A model generated the notes under the pieces. That model saw only the letters and a list, made by a program, of their open reading frames with translations. It was not told where the DNA came from and ran no database searches. From Nostoc sp. LEGE 12450 (GTDB lineage Bacteria; Cyanobacteriota; Cyanobacteriia; Cyanobacteriales; Nostocaceae): a DNA stretch of 64,000 nucleotides. Within the stretch, counting starts at the first letter, position 1. Each line of letters begins with the position of its first letter. A program made the translations under genes and the position numbers. Below, piece by piece: positions 30,489-39,577 of the stretch. The DNA is taken from NCBI RefSeq assembly GCF_015206895.1, contig NZ_JADEXU010000005.1, positions 1 through 64,000 on the forward strand, given 5' to 3'.

Positions 30489-31877
30489 ATGAGTTTATAT
30501 ATGGTCATGACTAACCCCACAGTAGAAAACTTAGTAATTATCGGTTCTGGGCCAGCAGGGTACACAGCCGCCATCTATGCCGGACGTGCTAATCTGAAAC
30601 CCGTTGTATTTGAGGGTTTCCAAGCCGGGGGTTTACCTGGTGGCCAATTAATGACAACAACGGAAGTCGAGAACTTTCCAGGGTTCCCTAAAGGGATTAC
30701 CGGGCCGGAACTGATGGATCAGATGAAGGGGCAGGCGGAGCGCTGGGGAGCAGAACTATATACTGAAGATGTTATATCAGTTGACTTGAGTCAGCGTCCA
30801 TTTACAGTGCGATCGCAAGAAAGGGAAATTAAAACCAATAGCATTGTCATTGCTACGGGTGCGACAGCAAAGCGTTTGGGTTTACCCAGCGAACATGAAT
30901 TCTGGAGTCGGGGTATTTCCGCTTGTGCAATTTGCGATGGTGCAACACCAATTTTTCACGGCGCAGAATTGGCTGTAATTGGTGCTGGCGACTCGGCGGC
31001 GGAAGAGTCTATTTATCTCACCAAATACGGTTCTAAGGTAAATATGTTAGTACGCACCGATAAAATGCGGGCTTCTAAAGCCATGCAAGACAGGGTTTTA
31101 AGCAACCCAAAAATCCAGGTGCATTGGAACACAGAAGCGGTGGATATCTTCGGTAATAGTCACATGGAAGGGGTGAAAATCCGCAATACTAAAACTGGTG
31201 AAGAAAGCCAACTGCACGCTAAGGGTTTATTCTACGCCGTTGGTCACAGTCCCAATACCTCTCTATTTAAGGGGCAACTAGAATTGGATGAGGTAGGTTA
31301 CGTTGTCACTAAACCCGGTTCTGTAGAAACTAGTGTAGAGGGTGTTTTTGCAGCCGGCGACGTGCAAGATCATGAGTTTCGCCAAGCAATTACAGCTGCG
31401 GGTACTGGCTGTATGGCGGCAATGTTAGCAGAACGTTGGTTGTCATCCAGTGGCTTGATTCAAGAATTCCATCAACAGCCAGAAACAGCAGACAATGAGT
31501 TAGAACATCAGCCAGCCAAAAAGACTGAAGCAGAGGAAGAAGCTGGATTTAATTTGAATGGGACGCGCCATGAGGGAGGTTATGCTTTACGGAAATTGTT
31601 CCATGAAAGCGATCGCTTACTCCTAGTTAAATACGTCTCTCCTGGTTGCGGCCCTTGCCATACCCTGAAGCCAATTTTAAACAAAGTGGTGGATGAATTT
31701 GACAGCAAAATTCACTTTGTAGAAATTGACATCGATAAAGACCGAGATATTGCTGAAAATGCTGGTGTGACAGGAACGCCAACGGTTCAATTGTTCAAAA
31801 ACAAGGAATTGGTGAAGGAAGTTAAAGGCGTGAAACAAAAAACCGAATATCGCCAGTTAATTGAAAGTAATCTTTAG
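30489..31877 (+). CDS. trxB: NADPH-thioredoxin reductase fused to thioredoxin (NTRC)
   Basis: A 462-residue fusion. Residues ~10-320 are a flavoprotein reductase: FAD loop GSGPAGYTA, redox CAIC in ACAICDG, NADPH loop [10 protein letters not shown] and C-terminal FAD motif [16 protein letters not shown]. Residues ~350-462 are a thioredoxin with the CGPC active site ([11 protein letters not shown]) and the cis-proline TPT in [14 protein letters not shown] uses NADPH to reduce 2-Cys peroxiredoxins and keeps redox enzymes active in the dark. Start candidates are 30489, 30501 and 30507; the last (MTNPTVENL) fits homologues best. Both redox sites are intact. Confidence 0.95.
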   Translation: MSLYMVMTNPTVENLVIIGSGPAGYTAAIYAGRANLKPVVFEGFQAGGLPGGQLMTTTEVENFPGFPKGITGPELMDQMKGQAERWGAELYTEDVISVDLSQRPFTVRSQEREIKTNSIVIATGATAKRLGLPSEHEFWSRGISACAICDGATPIFHGAELAVIGAGDSAAEESIYLTKYGSKVNMLVRTDKMRASKAMQDRVLSNPKIQVHWNTEAVDIFGNSHMEGVKIRNTKTGEESQLHAKGLFYAVGHSPNTSLFKGQLELDEVGYVVTKPGSVETSVEGVFAAGDVQDHEFRQAITAAGTGCMAAMLAERWLSSSGLIQEFHQQPETADNELEHQPAKKTEAEEEAGFNLNGTRHEGGYALRKLFHESDRLLLVKYVSPGCGPCHTLKPILNKVVDEFDSKIHFVEIDIDKDRDIAENAGVTGTPTVQLFKNKELVKEVKGVKQKTEYRQLIESNL

Positions 31878-31946
31878 GGAATAGGGAGTGGGCAAGACTC
31901 TGCCCAATAACCCGCTACAGTTGGCTTAAATGGTAGCCTTAATAAG

Positions 31947-32282
31947 TTAGGCAATAGCATATCCTGTGTGTTGCCTAACATTTGGCGGGTGAAATCCCAA
32001 GACAATTTTCTCTTTGGGAATTCCTGCTGCTACCAATTCGTAGGTAACACCATCTTCTGTGTCATCTCGTTGCACCCAAATTTTGCCATCAATAATATCA
32101 ATATGAACTAAACAACCATGAATTCGCTTTACACCATCCCAGCCTAAAGTTATCAGCAAATAACTGTCATTTTCGCTATCAAATACTGCTTTACATTCAA
32201 TAGCTGCGTGCGAATAAGGAATTTGTGTGTAGGGTACTAATACCTCTTTGATGATCCGTCGATAATTATCTAAGGTATCCAT
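31947..32282 (-). CDS. xisI: XisI-like fdxN element excision controlling protein
   Basis: A 111-residue protein (MDTLDNYRRIIKEVLVPYTQIPYS..., ending GFHPPNVRQHTGYAIA) typical of XisI. In Anabaena XisI and XisH are needed with the XisF recombinase for excision of the fdxN element in heterocysts. Here no recombinase or element edge is visible, and many such pairs exist as stand-alone genes of unknown role. It overlaps xisH by 13 bases. A 9-base-pair hairpin (31946-31979) covers its stop and may end transcription. Confidence 0.9.
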   Translation of the reverse strand: MDTLDNYRRIIKEVLVPYTQIPYSHAAIECKAVFDSENDSYLLITLGWDGVKRIHGCLVHIDIIDGKIWVQRDDTEDGVTYELVAAGIPKEKIVLGFHPPNVRQHTGYAIA

Positions 32283-32686
32283 TGGATAATCCTCTCAGTT
32301 TCTGGATTAAAAACGAGTAACTTGAGATTCTCAGTTTCTATTAAAAGTGTACCAATTGGTTCCTCAAACAAAGCTGTAAATACGCTGTCCCGTACTGCCA
32401 AATATAATGTTCTTTCTGGTTCTAGACGATGGATAACAGCACGATACATGATAAATCCTCCAATAGCATCTTTGAGGTCTGCCATTTCCGAAGGACTAAC
32501 AAAACTTTTAATTTCTACAGCTATTTTTTTACAGCCTTGTTCTGCGGCTAAGAGTTGTTTAGCTCCTAAATCTACATACATATCTTTTTGACCCCACTTT
32601 AAATGTAAAGGGTCATCTGTAATTATCCAGCCTTCTTGAATTAAGGCATTCTTAACAGCATCATGATAAATATCTCTTGCAGGCAT
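32270..32686 (-). CDS. xisH: XisH-like protein with nuclease-type fold
   Basis: A 138-residue protein (MPARDIYHDAVKNALIQEGW...). Residues ~30-65 hold the PD-(D/E)xK-like arrangement DMYVDLGAKQLLAAEQ...KIAVEIKSF, which suggests a nuclease-related fold. First gene of the coupled xisH-xisI unit. Orphan XisHI pairs are widespread in cyanobacteria; their role outside the fdxN element is not established. Confidence 0.9.
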   Translation of the reverse strand: MPARDIYHDAVKNALIQEGWIITDDPLHLKWGQKDMYVDLGAKQLLAAEQGCKKIAVEIKSFVSPSEMADLKDAIGGFIMYRAVIHRLEPERTLYLAVRDSVFTALFEEPIGTLLIETENLKLLVFNPETERIIQWIP

Positions 32687-32871
32687 ATCAAAGCATATTA
32701 AAATTTTTTCTACTTGGAATAATTAAACTTTGTGGTAACACTGGCTGGTAATTTATCTCTAGCAAAAATAAGGCATAGTCTCATCTCTACCTCAGTCTAA
32801 CTCTGTATATACCGTGAAGCAGCCGGACTTTTATCCAGAATATTTACGCAATACCCTATCTGATATGTAAA

Positions 32872-33807
32872 ATGGTCAGCGTATCAAGCTTTGATCCAGG
32901 CGATCGCTTTATGGCCATTACAAAACGGCGACTACCGACATTTTTACAGTTTGGCAAAAGTTCCAATCTTTCCCAAAAACTCATGCTCATTGGGTTAGCC
33001 ATCACCCTATTTTTCATCTTCCTGGCATTCTTCGCTCCCCTATTCCAGGCTTGGGGATGGCTGCAAAACCCGAAAGATTTTCTCTCTAATCCAATTCACG
33101 AGACACCCTCAGCTAAACATTGGTTTGGCACTAGTCGCCTGGGTTACGATGTCTTCTCCCGGACATTGTTCGGCGCTCAAGCTGCCTTACAGGTGGTGAT
33201 CTTGGCAACAGCACTGAGTATGATTATCGGTGTGCCTCTGGGGATGCTGAGTGGTTATCTCGGCGGTAAATTGGATAAAGTGTTGCTGTTTTTGATGGAT
33301 AGCATCTACACTTTACCGGGGCTACTGCTGTCTGTGACACTGGCGTTTGTGGTAGGGCGTGGGATATTAAATGCAGCGATCGCTATTAGCATTGCCTACA
33401 TCCCCCAATATTATCGCGTTGTTCGCAACCACACTGTTAGTGTGAAAACTGAAGTCTTCATCGAAGCAGCTCAAGCAATGGGCGCTTCCACTTGGGTTGT
33501 GCTTTCTCGTTATCTATTTTTCAACGTCATTCAAAGCGTACCCGTCCTCTTTACACTCAATGCTGCTGATGCAATTTTGGTGTTGGGCGGTTTGGGCTTT
33601 TTGGGGCTAGGACTTCCCGAAGAAGTGCCAGAATGGGGACATGATTTAAAACAAGCCCTAGAAGCTCTACCTACTGGCATTTGGTGGACTACGCTTTTTC
33701 CTGGTTTAACCATGACATTCATGGTGGTAGGGTTATCACTACTTGGTGAAGGGTTAAACGAATTTGTCAATCCCCGATTACGGAGAGAAAATAGAATCCG
33801 AAAATAG
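32872..33807 (+). CDS. ABC transporter permease, DppC/OppC type
   Basis: A 311-residue inner-membrane permease for peptides or nickel-like solutes. A hydrophobic helix at ~35-58 is followed by the N-terminal OppC region (HWFGTSRLGYDVFSRTLFGAQ), further helices, and the EAA loop EAAQAMGASTWVVLSRYLFFNV that docks on the ATPase. The C-terminal GEGLNEFVNPRLR matches the family. No ATPase, partner permease or binding protein lies nearby; in cyanobacteria these subunits are often scattered. ATG 32911 (MAITKRR) is a second possible start. Confidence 0.9.
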   Translation: MVSVSSFDPGDRFMAITKRRLPTFLQFGKSSNLSQKLMLIGLAITLFFIFLAFFAPLFQAWGWLQNPKDFLSNPIHETPSAKHWFGTSRLGYDVFSRTLFGAQAALQVVILATALSMIIGVPLGMLSGYLGGKLDKVLLFLMDSIYTLPGLLLSVTLAFVVGRGILNAAIAISIAYIPQYYRVVRNHTVSVKTEVFIEAAQAMGASTWVVLSRYLFFNVIQSVPVLFTLNAADAILVLGGLGFLGLGLPEEVPEWGHDLKQALEALPTGIWWTTLFPGLTMTFMVVGLSLLGEGLNEFVNPRLRRENRIRK

Positions 33808-33883
33808 TTAGTAAACAGTGGACACTTATCAGTCAACGGGCTAATCATTAATAACTAGTAATTTGATAACTGGAGAGATTTGT

Positions 33884-34093
33884 GTGAAAGATAACCTGAC
33901 GTTAATTGCCGCCGCTACTGGTGGGTTTATCCTTTCTGTTGCCCTGGCTGGCATCTTAAGAGGTGCGCCAGTTACAGCTTGGCAAGAGCAATCGAGTTTC
34001 CGCACCACGACTTTTGCTAATTTACAGAAATCGGAGTTGAAAGCTTCGCGTATTCTTCCAGGCGGAGATGCTACGCAAACAGATCGGGGATGA
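33884..34093 (+). CDS. small single-pass membrane protein
   Basis: A 69-residue protein starting at GTG 33884, chosen because GGAGAG lies six bases upstream. One hydrophobic helix (LIAAATGGFILSVALAGIL) follows a short N-terminus; the rest is polar. The last ~12 residues (ILPGGDATQTDRG) look like read-through of repeat-type DNA. Function unknown; it may be a lipid-anchored or envelope-associated peptide. Confidence 0.5.
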   Translation: MKDNLTLIAAATGGFILSVALAGILRGAPVTAWQEQSSFRTTTFANLQKSELKASRILPGGDATQTDRG

Positions 34094-34145
34094 AAAAAAA
34101 TGAACTAAAGAATAGGGAATAGCTGTTCAGCAATGCCCAATCACA

Positions 34146-34178
34146 AATGACAAATGACAAATGACAAATGACAAAATT
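34146..34178 (+). repeat. short tandem repeat of ACAAATG
   Basis: ACAAATG repeats several times directly before and across the start of the ROK gene. This family of short tandem repeats is common between Nostoc genes. It makes the start of the downstream gene ambiguous by one or two codons. Confidence 0.6.
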
Positions 34179-35063
34179 CAAGTAATTGGCATTGATGTGG
34201 GGGGAACAGCAATTAAGCTGGGGCGGTTTACAGCCGATGGAACTTGTCTGCAATCTTTGACTATGGCGGCTCCCCAGCCGACAACGCCGGAGGCCGTGCT
34301 GGCGGTGCTGGTAGATGCGATCGCGCAAATTGATCCAAATAATGAAACTTTTGCTATTGGTGTTGGGACTCCTGGCCCCTCTGATGCAGCAGGACGCATC
34401 GCTAAAATCGCCATCAACTTACCTGGATGGATCGATGTGCCTTTAGCAGACTGGTTAGAAGCTAAAATTGGCAAACCGACTGCGATCGCTAATGATGCCA
34501 ATTGCGCTCTTTTGGGAGAAGCTTGGCTGGGAGCCGGTCGTCAATTTCAAAATTTGATTCTCCTAACTTTAGGAACTGGGGTTGGTGGTGCGATTATCCT
34601 CAATGGCAAACTATTTATTGGACATCAGGGAGCCGCCGGGGAATTGGGTTTAATTTCATTAAATCCTAATGGACCAATTTGTAATAGTGGCAATCAAGGC
34701 TCTTTAGAACAACATGCCTCTGCTACTGCCATTCGCCGCCGCACTCTCAAAGAACCCATCGAATTGGGTGTTCTTGCTCAACAAGGAGAAGCCGCAGCAT
34801 TGACTTTTTGGCAAGAATATGGTAAAAACCTGGGAATTGGCTTGACGAGTTTGATTTATGTACTCACACCGCAAGCGATCGTCATTGGTGGCGGTATAAG
34901 TGGCAGCTTTGAGTTTTTCTTACCAGCAGTGAAGGCAGAAATTGAGAAGCGAGTGCAGCCTTTATCACGAGATGGTTTACAGATTTTGCCAGCAGAGTTA
35001 GGCAATTTTGCTGGGATCGTGGGTGCAGCTAGGCTGGCATTACAACACTATTCGAGATTTTAG
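34161..35063 (+). CDS. ROK-family sugar kinase
   Basis: A 300-residue kinase of the ROK (repressor/ORF/kinase) family. The phosphate loop is IGIDVGGTAIKLG, the catalytic Asp is in NDANCALLGEAWLG, and TLGTGVGGAIILNG is the second nucleotide loop. The family zinc motif CxCGxxGCxE reads C-N-S-G-N-Q-G-S-L-E here, so two of three cysteines are serine (near residue 175). It probably phosphorylates glucose or an amino sugar at position 6; ROK members in cyanobacteria include glucokinases. Zinc loss may reduce or change activity. Confidence 0.87.
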   Translation: MTNDKIQVIGIDVGGTAIKLGRFTADGTCLQSLTMAAPQPTTPEAVLAVLVDAIAQIDPNNETFAIGVGTPGPSDAAGRIAKIAINLPGWIDVPLADWLEAKIGKPTAIANDANCALLGEAWLGAGRQFQNLILLTLGTGVGGAIILNGKLFIGHQGAAGELGLISLNPNGPICNSGNQGSLEQHASATAIRRRTLKEPIELGVLAQQGEAAALTFWQEYGKNLGIGLTSLIYVLTPQAIVIGGGISGSFEFFLPAVKAEIEKRVQPLSRDGLQILPAELGNFAGIVGAARLALQHYSRF

Positions 35064-35771
35064 ATTGTGTAATCTCAGTTATATATATAGCTTGGCGATC
35101 GCTTTATTTGCTTTGAAAATTGGCGAATAGCGATCGCTTGCAAGCCCTGCGCCTCGACACAAACCTTGCAATCGCTCACAATAACCTGTAAGAGTGCGCT
35201 AAAAATTAGAAGAAGCGATCGCAGAACTGGAAATAGCTGTTCGCCTCGATCTTTCGAAAGAACTTAGAAATTTATAGGAATGAGGAACAAGGTTATTAGG
35301 GGCGTTTATTTGATGGGTAGGATATTCTCATGACTTCTGAATAACGAGAAATCTTTGAGCCACAGTTCTATCAAAAGGATGAATTGAGTTTTTTCCCAGT
35401 TGTCAATATTTGTTGTTAAACTAATACTGAATATTTTTTTAACTTAATATAAGAATTAATTACTTAACCAATGGTAGATGCCAAAATCTATAAAAATATA
35501 GTGTAATTAAATTGTTAATTTTTTCCTAACTTCCTTTTACTTGCGTTATCTTTTGCTTACGTGATTTTAATACTACCTTTACATTATTCCTTAAGTATAA
35601 TTCTGGGATAATACAGAATACCCTCTTCTGTTAGGTAATCCGTAGTAATATAGTCGGTTTAAGAGAAAAACTTATCATAAATAACCCGCTTAACACTTTT
35701 GCATAAAAATTAATAGGGTAGAATAACTGAATATTGCTCAAATATTTTAAAATTAAAAGCAGGATTTTTTA
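35064..35771. other. gene-poor interval with a TPR relic and an AT-rich leader
   Basis: A decayed TPR fragment lies at 35120-35277. The rest (35280-35771) is AT-rich and holds no gene I can see; it probably contains the promoter and leader of the gene at 35772. Confidence 0.5.
35120..35277 (+). pseudogene. decayed TPR gene fragment
   Basis: One frame reads SDRLQALRLDTNLAIAHNNL then stop; after a frame change the DNA reads KLEEAIAELEIAVRLDLSKEL then stop at 35275-35277. The spacing matches successive TPR units of a cyanobacterial TPR protein. No other intact portion is visible nearby. Confidence 0.65.
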
Positions 35772-36275
35772 ATGATCGGCTTAAATAATTCAGAAAACGA
35801 CACAGTTAGCAGCACAGCATCCACTAAGAGGCTGGCAAGAGCGATGATGGTTTCTGGTGGGGAGTTCTCACTGATATTAGCTTGTTGTAACAGTCTTGAA
35901 AGACAGCAGCAAGTGCTAAATCTGTTAACAGAATTTTCATCAACAGATATCCACGAAATCTTGCTCTTACCTGCGGCTGACACATTGTATACAGCAATTA
36001 CAAGTTCAATTGGTGCTACTCAACCCGAAGCTTTGATGGTACGGGGTTTAGAATCCGTAGTAGAAATTAACCAACTAATCATCAGTACCAACATCATGCG
36101 AAATGAGTTTCGGAAACAGTTTCGGTTTCCCTTGATGTTGTGGGTTAATGATGAAATTCTACGCAAGCTAGTCTGGTTAGCACCAGATTTCAAAGACTGG
36201 GCAGCAAGTACTATTAGATTTGATGTATCTCACAATCAGTTAGTTGGATCTGAACAACGAGCCATCAGCGCCTAA
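35772..36275 (+). CDS. stand-alone N-terminal-type domain of large cyanobacterial TPR proteins
   Basis: A 167-residue protein. The run MVSGGEFSLILACCNSLERQQQVLNLL and later FRFPLMLWVNDEILRKLVWLAPDFKDWAASTIRF resembles the front domain of long multi-TPR or ATPase-like cyanobacterial proteins, where it is followed by repeats. Here it ends (AISA) without any repeats. It may be a true short protein or the remnant of a longer gene; the TPR relic upstream is in the wrong order to be its lost tail. Function unknown. Confidence 0.65.
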   Translation: MIGLNNSENDTVSSTASTKRLARAMMVSGGEFSLILACCNSLERQQQVLNLLTEFSSTDIHEILLLPAADTLYTAITSSIGATQPEALMVRGLESVVEINQLIISTNIMRNEFRKQFRFPLMLWVNDEILRKLVWLAPDFKDWAASTIRFDVSHNQLVGSEQRAISA

Positions 36276-36939
36276 TATTGGCTGAGATTACTCAAAATAT
36301 TTGTAGATGCTAGGTTGAGCCGGGCAAAATCGAAACTACGGTTCTGTTCAATTATTTATAAAATTACTTTTATTTGACCTTCGCTTACCCTAACTTCTCA
36401 TGGGACATGGAAAACCTTGCTTCCATTTTTCTGTGATGCGAGGATATGGTGTACACATAAGTCCTAAAACCTCGTTTCATAAGCTTTTCCTCGTTCTCAT
36501 CCTCTACATCGGAACGAAACAAGCTATTTTCCCAGATAGAGACGTGGCAGAGAATCCACAACAAACTTTCTATACAATGCAACGCTTCTGAGCTATTCCT
36601 AGATTGCCGTAGCATATAGGGCAATACAGTTCAGATAAGACCAAAACACTTGTAGAGACGGCGATTTATCGCGTCTCAAAACCCACGATTTTGTACAAAT
36701 AGCGCTTAACTCAAGCGTATTGGGATATATGGCGTTTTGATTGAGTGCAATTTTCATCCAGAATTTGTATAAGGAACAAACAATTAGTACATCAGCGTCT
36801 GTATTTATATCTGTTTCAGGACAAATATACTAAATTAATTCCAACTGGTGAAGTACTGGAATTATATATTTTATTGCCTATACGTGGTTGGATACTATTT
36901 CCCAGTTCTATAACTCTTGAGTAACATCACTATATTACG
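36276..36939. other. gene-poor interval with dispersed repeat
   Basis: About 660 bases. A Nostoc-type palindromic repeat lies at 36651-36677. Open frames at 36385-36624 and 36400-36591 mirror each other and are not convincing. The promoter of the gene at 36940 should lie near the right end. Confidence 0.5.
36651..36677. repeat. palindromic dispersed repeat GAGACG...CGTCTC
   Basis: TGTAGAGACG, GCGATTTATCG and CGTCTC form a short inverted repeat with six-base arms. Elements of this composition are frequent between Nostoc genes. Confidence 0.55.
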
Positions 36940-38082
36940 ATGAAAATCATGCTGAAAAAATACCTTAACACCAATCAAGCACGAATTTTTACTGCTTTGA
37001 TTTTGACTGGAATTTTGTCTGTAACTAGCAGTTTAACGCTTATCAAAGATGCGACGGGCGCTTCTGCTAACTTCTCGTTAGAAACAAACAATGAAGTCCT
37101 CAAAGATAATATTAAACCAAATCGCTTGCCACGTCCAGTAGCTAAGGCGGTACTGCGAGATTTAGCCCGCAAACAAGGAATTTTTACTAGCCAACTGCAA
37201 ATTATTGATTATAGTCAACAGACTTGGCGCAATGGTTGCTTGGAACTGCCCCAATCGGATGAAATCTGCACCCAAGCATTAGTTCCTGGTTGGCGGATTG
37301 TGGTGTCTAATGGCAAACAAAATTGGGTTTATCATACCAATAACAACGGGCGATCGCTGCGTTTAGCTTCGGCAAATACTCCCTCAGACAATCTGCCAGG
37401 TAAATTACCTGCGTCTGTAAAAAATGCTGTTTTGCAAGTTGCATCCAGACGTTTGCAACAGCCAATTTCTCAACTAACCATCATTCAAGCTCAATCGCAA
37501 ACTTGGAGAGATAGCTGTTTAGAGTTAGCTAATGCTGATGAATTCTGTACTCAAGCTTTGGTATCTGGCTGGCGAGTAGTTGTTGGTGGGGTTGAGCAAA
37601 CCTTGGTTTATCATACTAATCAAACAGGTTCCGCAGTCAGACTGAACCAAAGGGCTAACGAAGGTACACTGGCCCCTGTGCAAATTCCAGCCAGCGAGTT
37701 ACCACCACCGTTAGATCGAGATATAGTATTTCGGCAAATCTCCAGTGGCGGTTTTGCTGGCAGAACCTACCAAACTGTCTTACTCAAAGATGGGCGATTG
37801 ATTCGCGTGCGGATTGGTGATGCCAATGATTCGGAACGCAGCGTTCGCAGCGTTTCTGTGCAACAGGTGCAACAATTTCAGAGATATTTGGAACGCTCTA
37901 ATTTTAGTAAATTCCAAAATTTGAGTTACCCAGCCCCCAGTGGTGCTGCTGATTATATCACCTTCACTCTTACCAGCCAAAAGGGTACAGTTCAGTACAA
38001 TGATATTTCTCGAAATAACCTGCCAACGAATTTACAAGCAGCAGTCAAAGCCTGGAATCAACTCGTAGCCAGCGCCCAATAA
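36940..38082 (+). CDS. secreted protein with two internal repeats
   Basis: A 380-residue protein with an N-terminal signal-like segment (IFTALILTGILSVTSSLTLI). Two ~78-residue repeats (about 62-139 and 150-226) each contain the pattern QTWR(D/N)xCLELxxxDExCTQALVxGWRxVV followed by VYHTNxxG and a short arginine-leucine end. The two cysteines in each may form a disulfide. A third region (240-380) is unlike the repeats. A short stretch (SERSVRSVSV) is coded by repetitive DNA. I know no function; similar repeats occur in secreted cyanobacterial proteins. Confidence 0.75.
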   Translation: MKIMLKKYLNTNQARIFTALILTGILSVTSSLTLIKDATGASANFSLETNNEVLKDNIKPNRLPRPVAKAVLRDLARKQGIFTSQLQIIDYSQQTWRNGCLELPQSDEICTQALVPGWRIVVSNGKQNWVYHTNNNGRSLRLASANTPSDNLPGKLPASVKNAVLQVASRRLQQPISQLTIIQAQSQTWRDSCLELANADEFCTQALVSGWRVVVGGVEQTLVYHTNQTGSAVRLNQRANEGTLAPVQIPASELPPPLDRDIVFRQISSGGFAGRTYQTVLLKDGRLIRVRIGDANDSERSVRSVSVQQVQQFQRYLERSNFSKFQNLSYPAPSGAADYITFTLTSQKGTVQYNDISRNNLPTNLQAAVKAWNQLVASAQ

Positions 38083-38188
38083 ATGATAAACCTCAGCAAT
38101 GAGATTAAATAGCGATTGTTTTAGCGTTTACAATCAAAACGATCGCTATTCATGCTGATTGTTCATAATTTGATGATATCTCTAACAA

Positions 38189-39451
38189 ATGATGAAAAGG
38201 TTTGTAAAGTGGTGTGTTGAGTTTCATTCTTGGTGGAATATTCGCCAAAGCAGAAAGTCGGGGTTATTTGCCGTTATCGTTACCTTGAGTGTGGTAGCTA
38301 CGGTGATGCTATCGTTCCCATTGAACGCTCAAACTAATCTACCGCCAAAACTGGCATCTGAGTTAAGGGGGGTGTGGTTAACAAATATTGATAGTGATGT
38401 GTTATTTGAGCGCGATCGCCTCAAGGGATCTTTGCAACGCCTAGATGAACTCAATTTTAACACCATATATCCGGCGGTTTGGAATTGGGGATATACATTG
38501 TATCCCAGCAAAGTTGCCCAAAAAGTAATTGGGCGATCGCTCGATCCCACACCCGGATTGCAAGGGCGAGATATCCTCAAAGAAATTGTCGATGTGGGAC
38601 ATCAAAAAGGGCTAACAGTGATTCCCTGGTTTGAATTTGGCTTCATGGCACCAGCAGATTCTCTATTAGCTAAAAATCGCCCCCAATGGCTCACTAGTCG
38701 CAGCGACGGGACTCGGATTGTCAAAGAAGGCACGCATAACCGTGTTTGGCTAAATCCCTTTCGCCCAGAAGTACAACAATTTATTCAAGATTTAATCGTT
38801 GAAATTGTCAGAAACTACAATATTGACGGCATTCAATTTGATGACCATTTTGGCTTACCATCAGAATTAGGTTACGATGCCTACACAGTGGCACTTTACA
38901 AAAAAGAACACCGTGGTAAAGCTCCTTCCAAAAACTCTAAAGATCCAGAATGGGTGCGTTGGAGAGCTAACAAAATCACCGAGTTTATGAAACGGGTATT
39001 CAAAACCATCAAAGCTACTAAAAAAGATTGCCTAGTTTCCGTTGCACCCAATCCTCAACGTTTTTCTTACGAGTTCTTTTTAGCGGACTGGCAAAAGTGG
39101 GAACGGCTGGGAATCATTGAAGACTTAGTTTTGCAGATATATCGGGATGATTTGAATGTTTTTGTTAACGAATTAGAATATCCAGAAGTGAAAGCGGCAA
39201 AGAGCCATATTCCAGTGAGTGTGGGCATTTTGGCTGGGTTAAAAAACCGAGATGTGCCGATGCAACAGATTCAGACACAAGTGCAAAAAATCCGCGATCG
39301 CAATTTTGCTGGAGTCTCTTTCTTTTTCTATGAAACCCTCTGGAATATGAGCAAAGAAAAGCCACAAGAGCGTCAAACTGGCTTCCAGAAGATTTTCCCC
39401 ACATCAACGGCTTACCCAAATTTACTAGCGGGTTGGAAACCATTTAGTTAA
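38189..39451 (+). CDS. secreted GHL10/DUF187-type glycoside hydrolase-like protein
   Basis: A 420-residue protein with a TM or signal segment at about residues 27-47 (FAVIVTLSVVATVMLSFPL). The TIM-barrel region starts LRGVWLTNIDSDVLFE and includes LNFNTIYPAVWNWGYTLYPS, NIDGIQFDDHFGLP and LVLQIYRDDLN. These match the GHL10 (DUF187, YngK-like) family, thought to act on cell-wall or surface polysaccharide. FDDHFG probably holds catalytic acidic residues. It lies 106 bases after the repeat protein and 127 before the phosphatase on the same strand. Confidence 0.88.
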   Translation: MMKRFVKWCVEFHSWWNIRQSRKSGLFAVIVTLSVVATVMLSFPLNAQTNLPPKLASELRGVWLTNIDSDVLFERDRLKGSLQRLDELNFNTIYPAVWNWGYTLYPSKVAQKVIGRSLDPTPGLQGRDILKEIVDVGHQKGLTVIPWFEFGFMAPADSLLAKNRPQWLTSRSDGTRIVKEGTHNRVWLNPFRPEVQQFIQDLIVEIVRNYNIDGIQFDDHFGLPSELGYDAYTVALYKKEHRGKAPSKNSKDPEWVRWRANKITEFMKRVFKTIKATKKDCLVSVAPNPQRFSYEFFLADWQKWERLGIIEDLVLQIYRDDLNVFVNELEYPEVKAAKSHIPVSVGILAGLKNRDVPMQQIQTQVQKIRDRNFAGVSFFFYETLWNMSKEKPQERQTGFQKIFPTSTAYPNLLAGWKPFS

Positions 39452-39577
39452 GAGTCATTAGTCATTAGTCATTGGTCATTGGTCATTAGTCATTGGTACT
39501 AATGACTTCGATTTCTCCACGGTCTTTTTATGAAAACGAGCGAAGCGTTGAGTCGGTGAATACTCTAAAAATTTGGG

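Noticed and set aside
36385-36624. Frames on both strands between 36385 and 36624
   Set aside because: They mirror each other, lack ribosome sites and show no family pattern.
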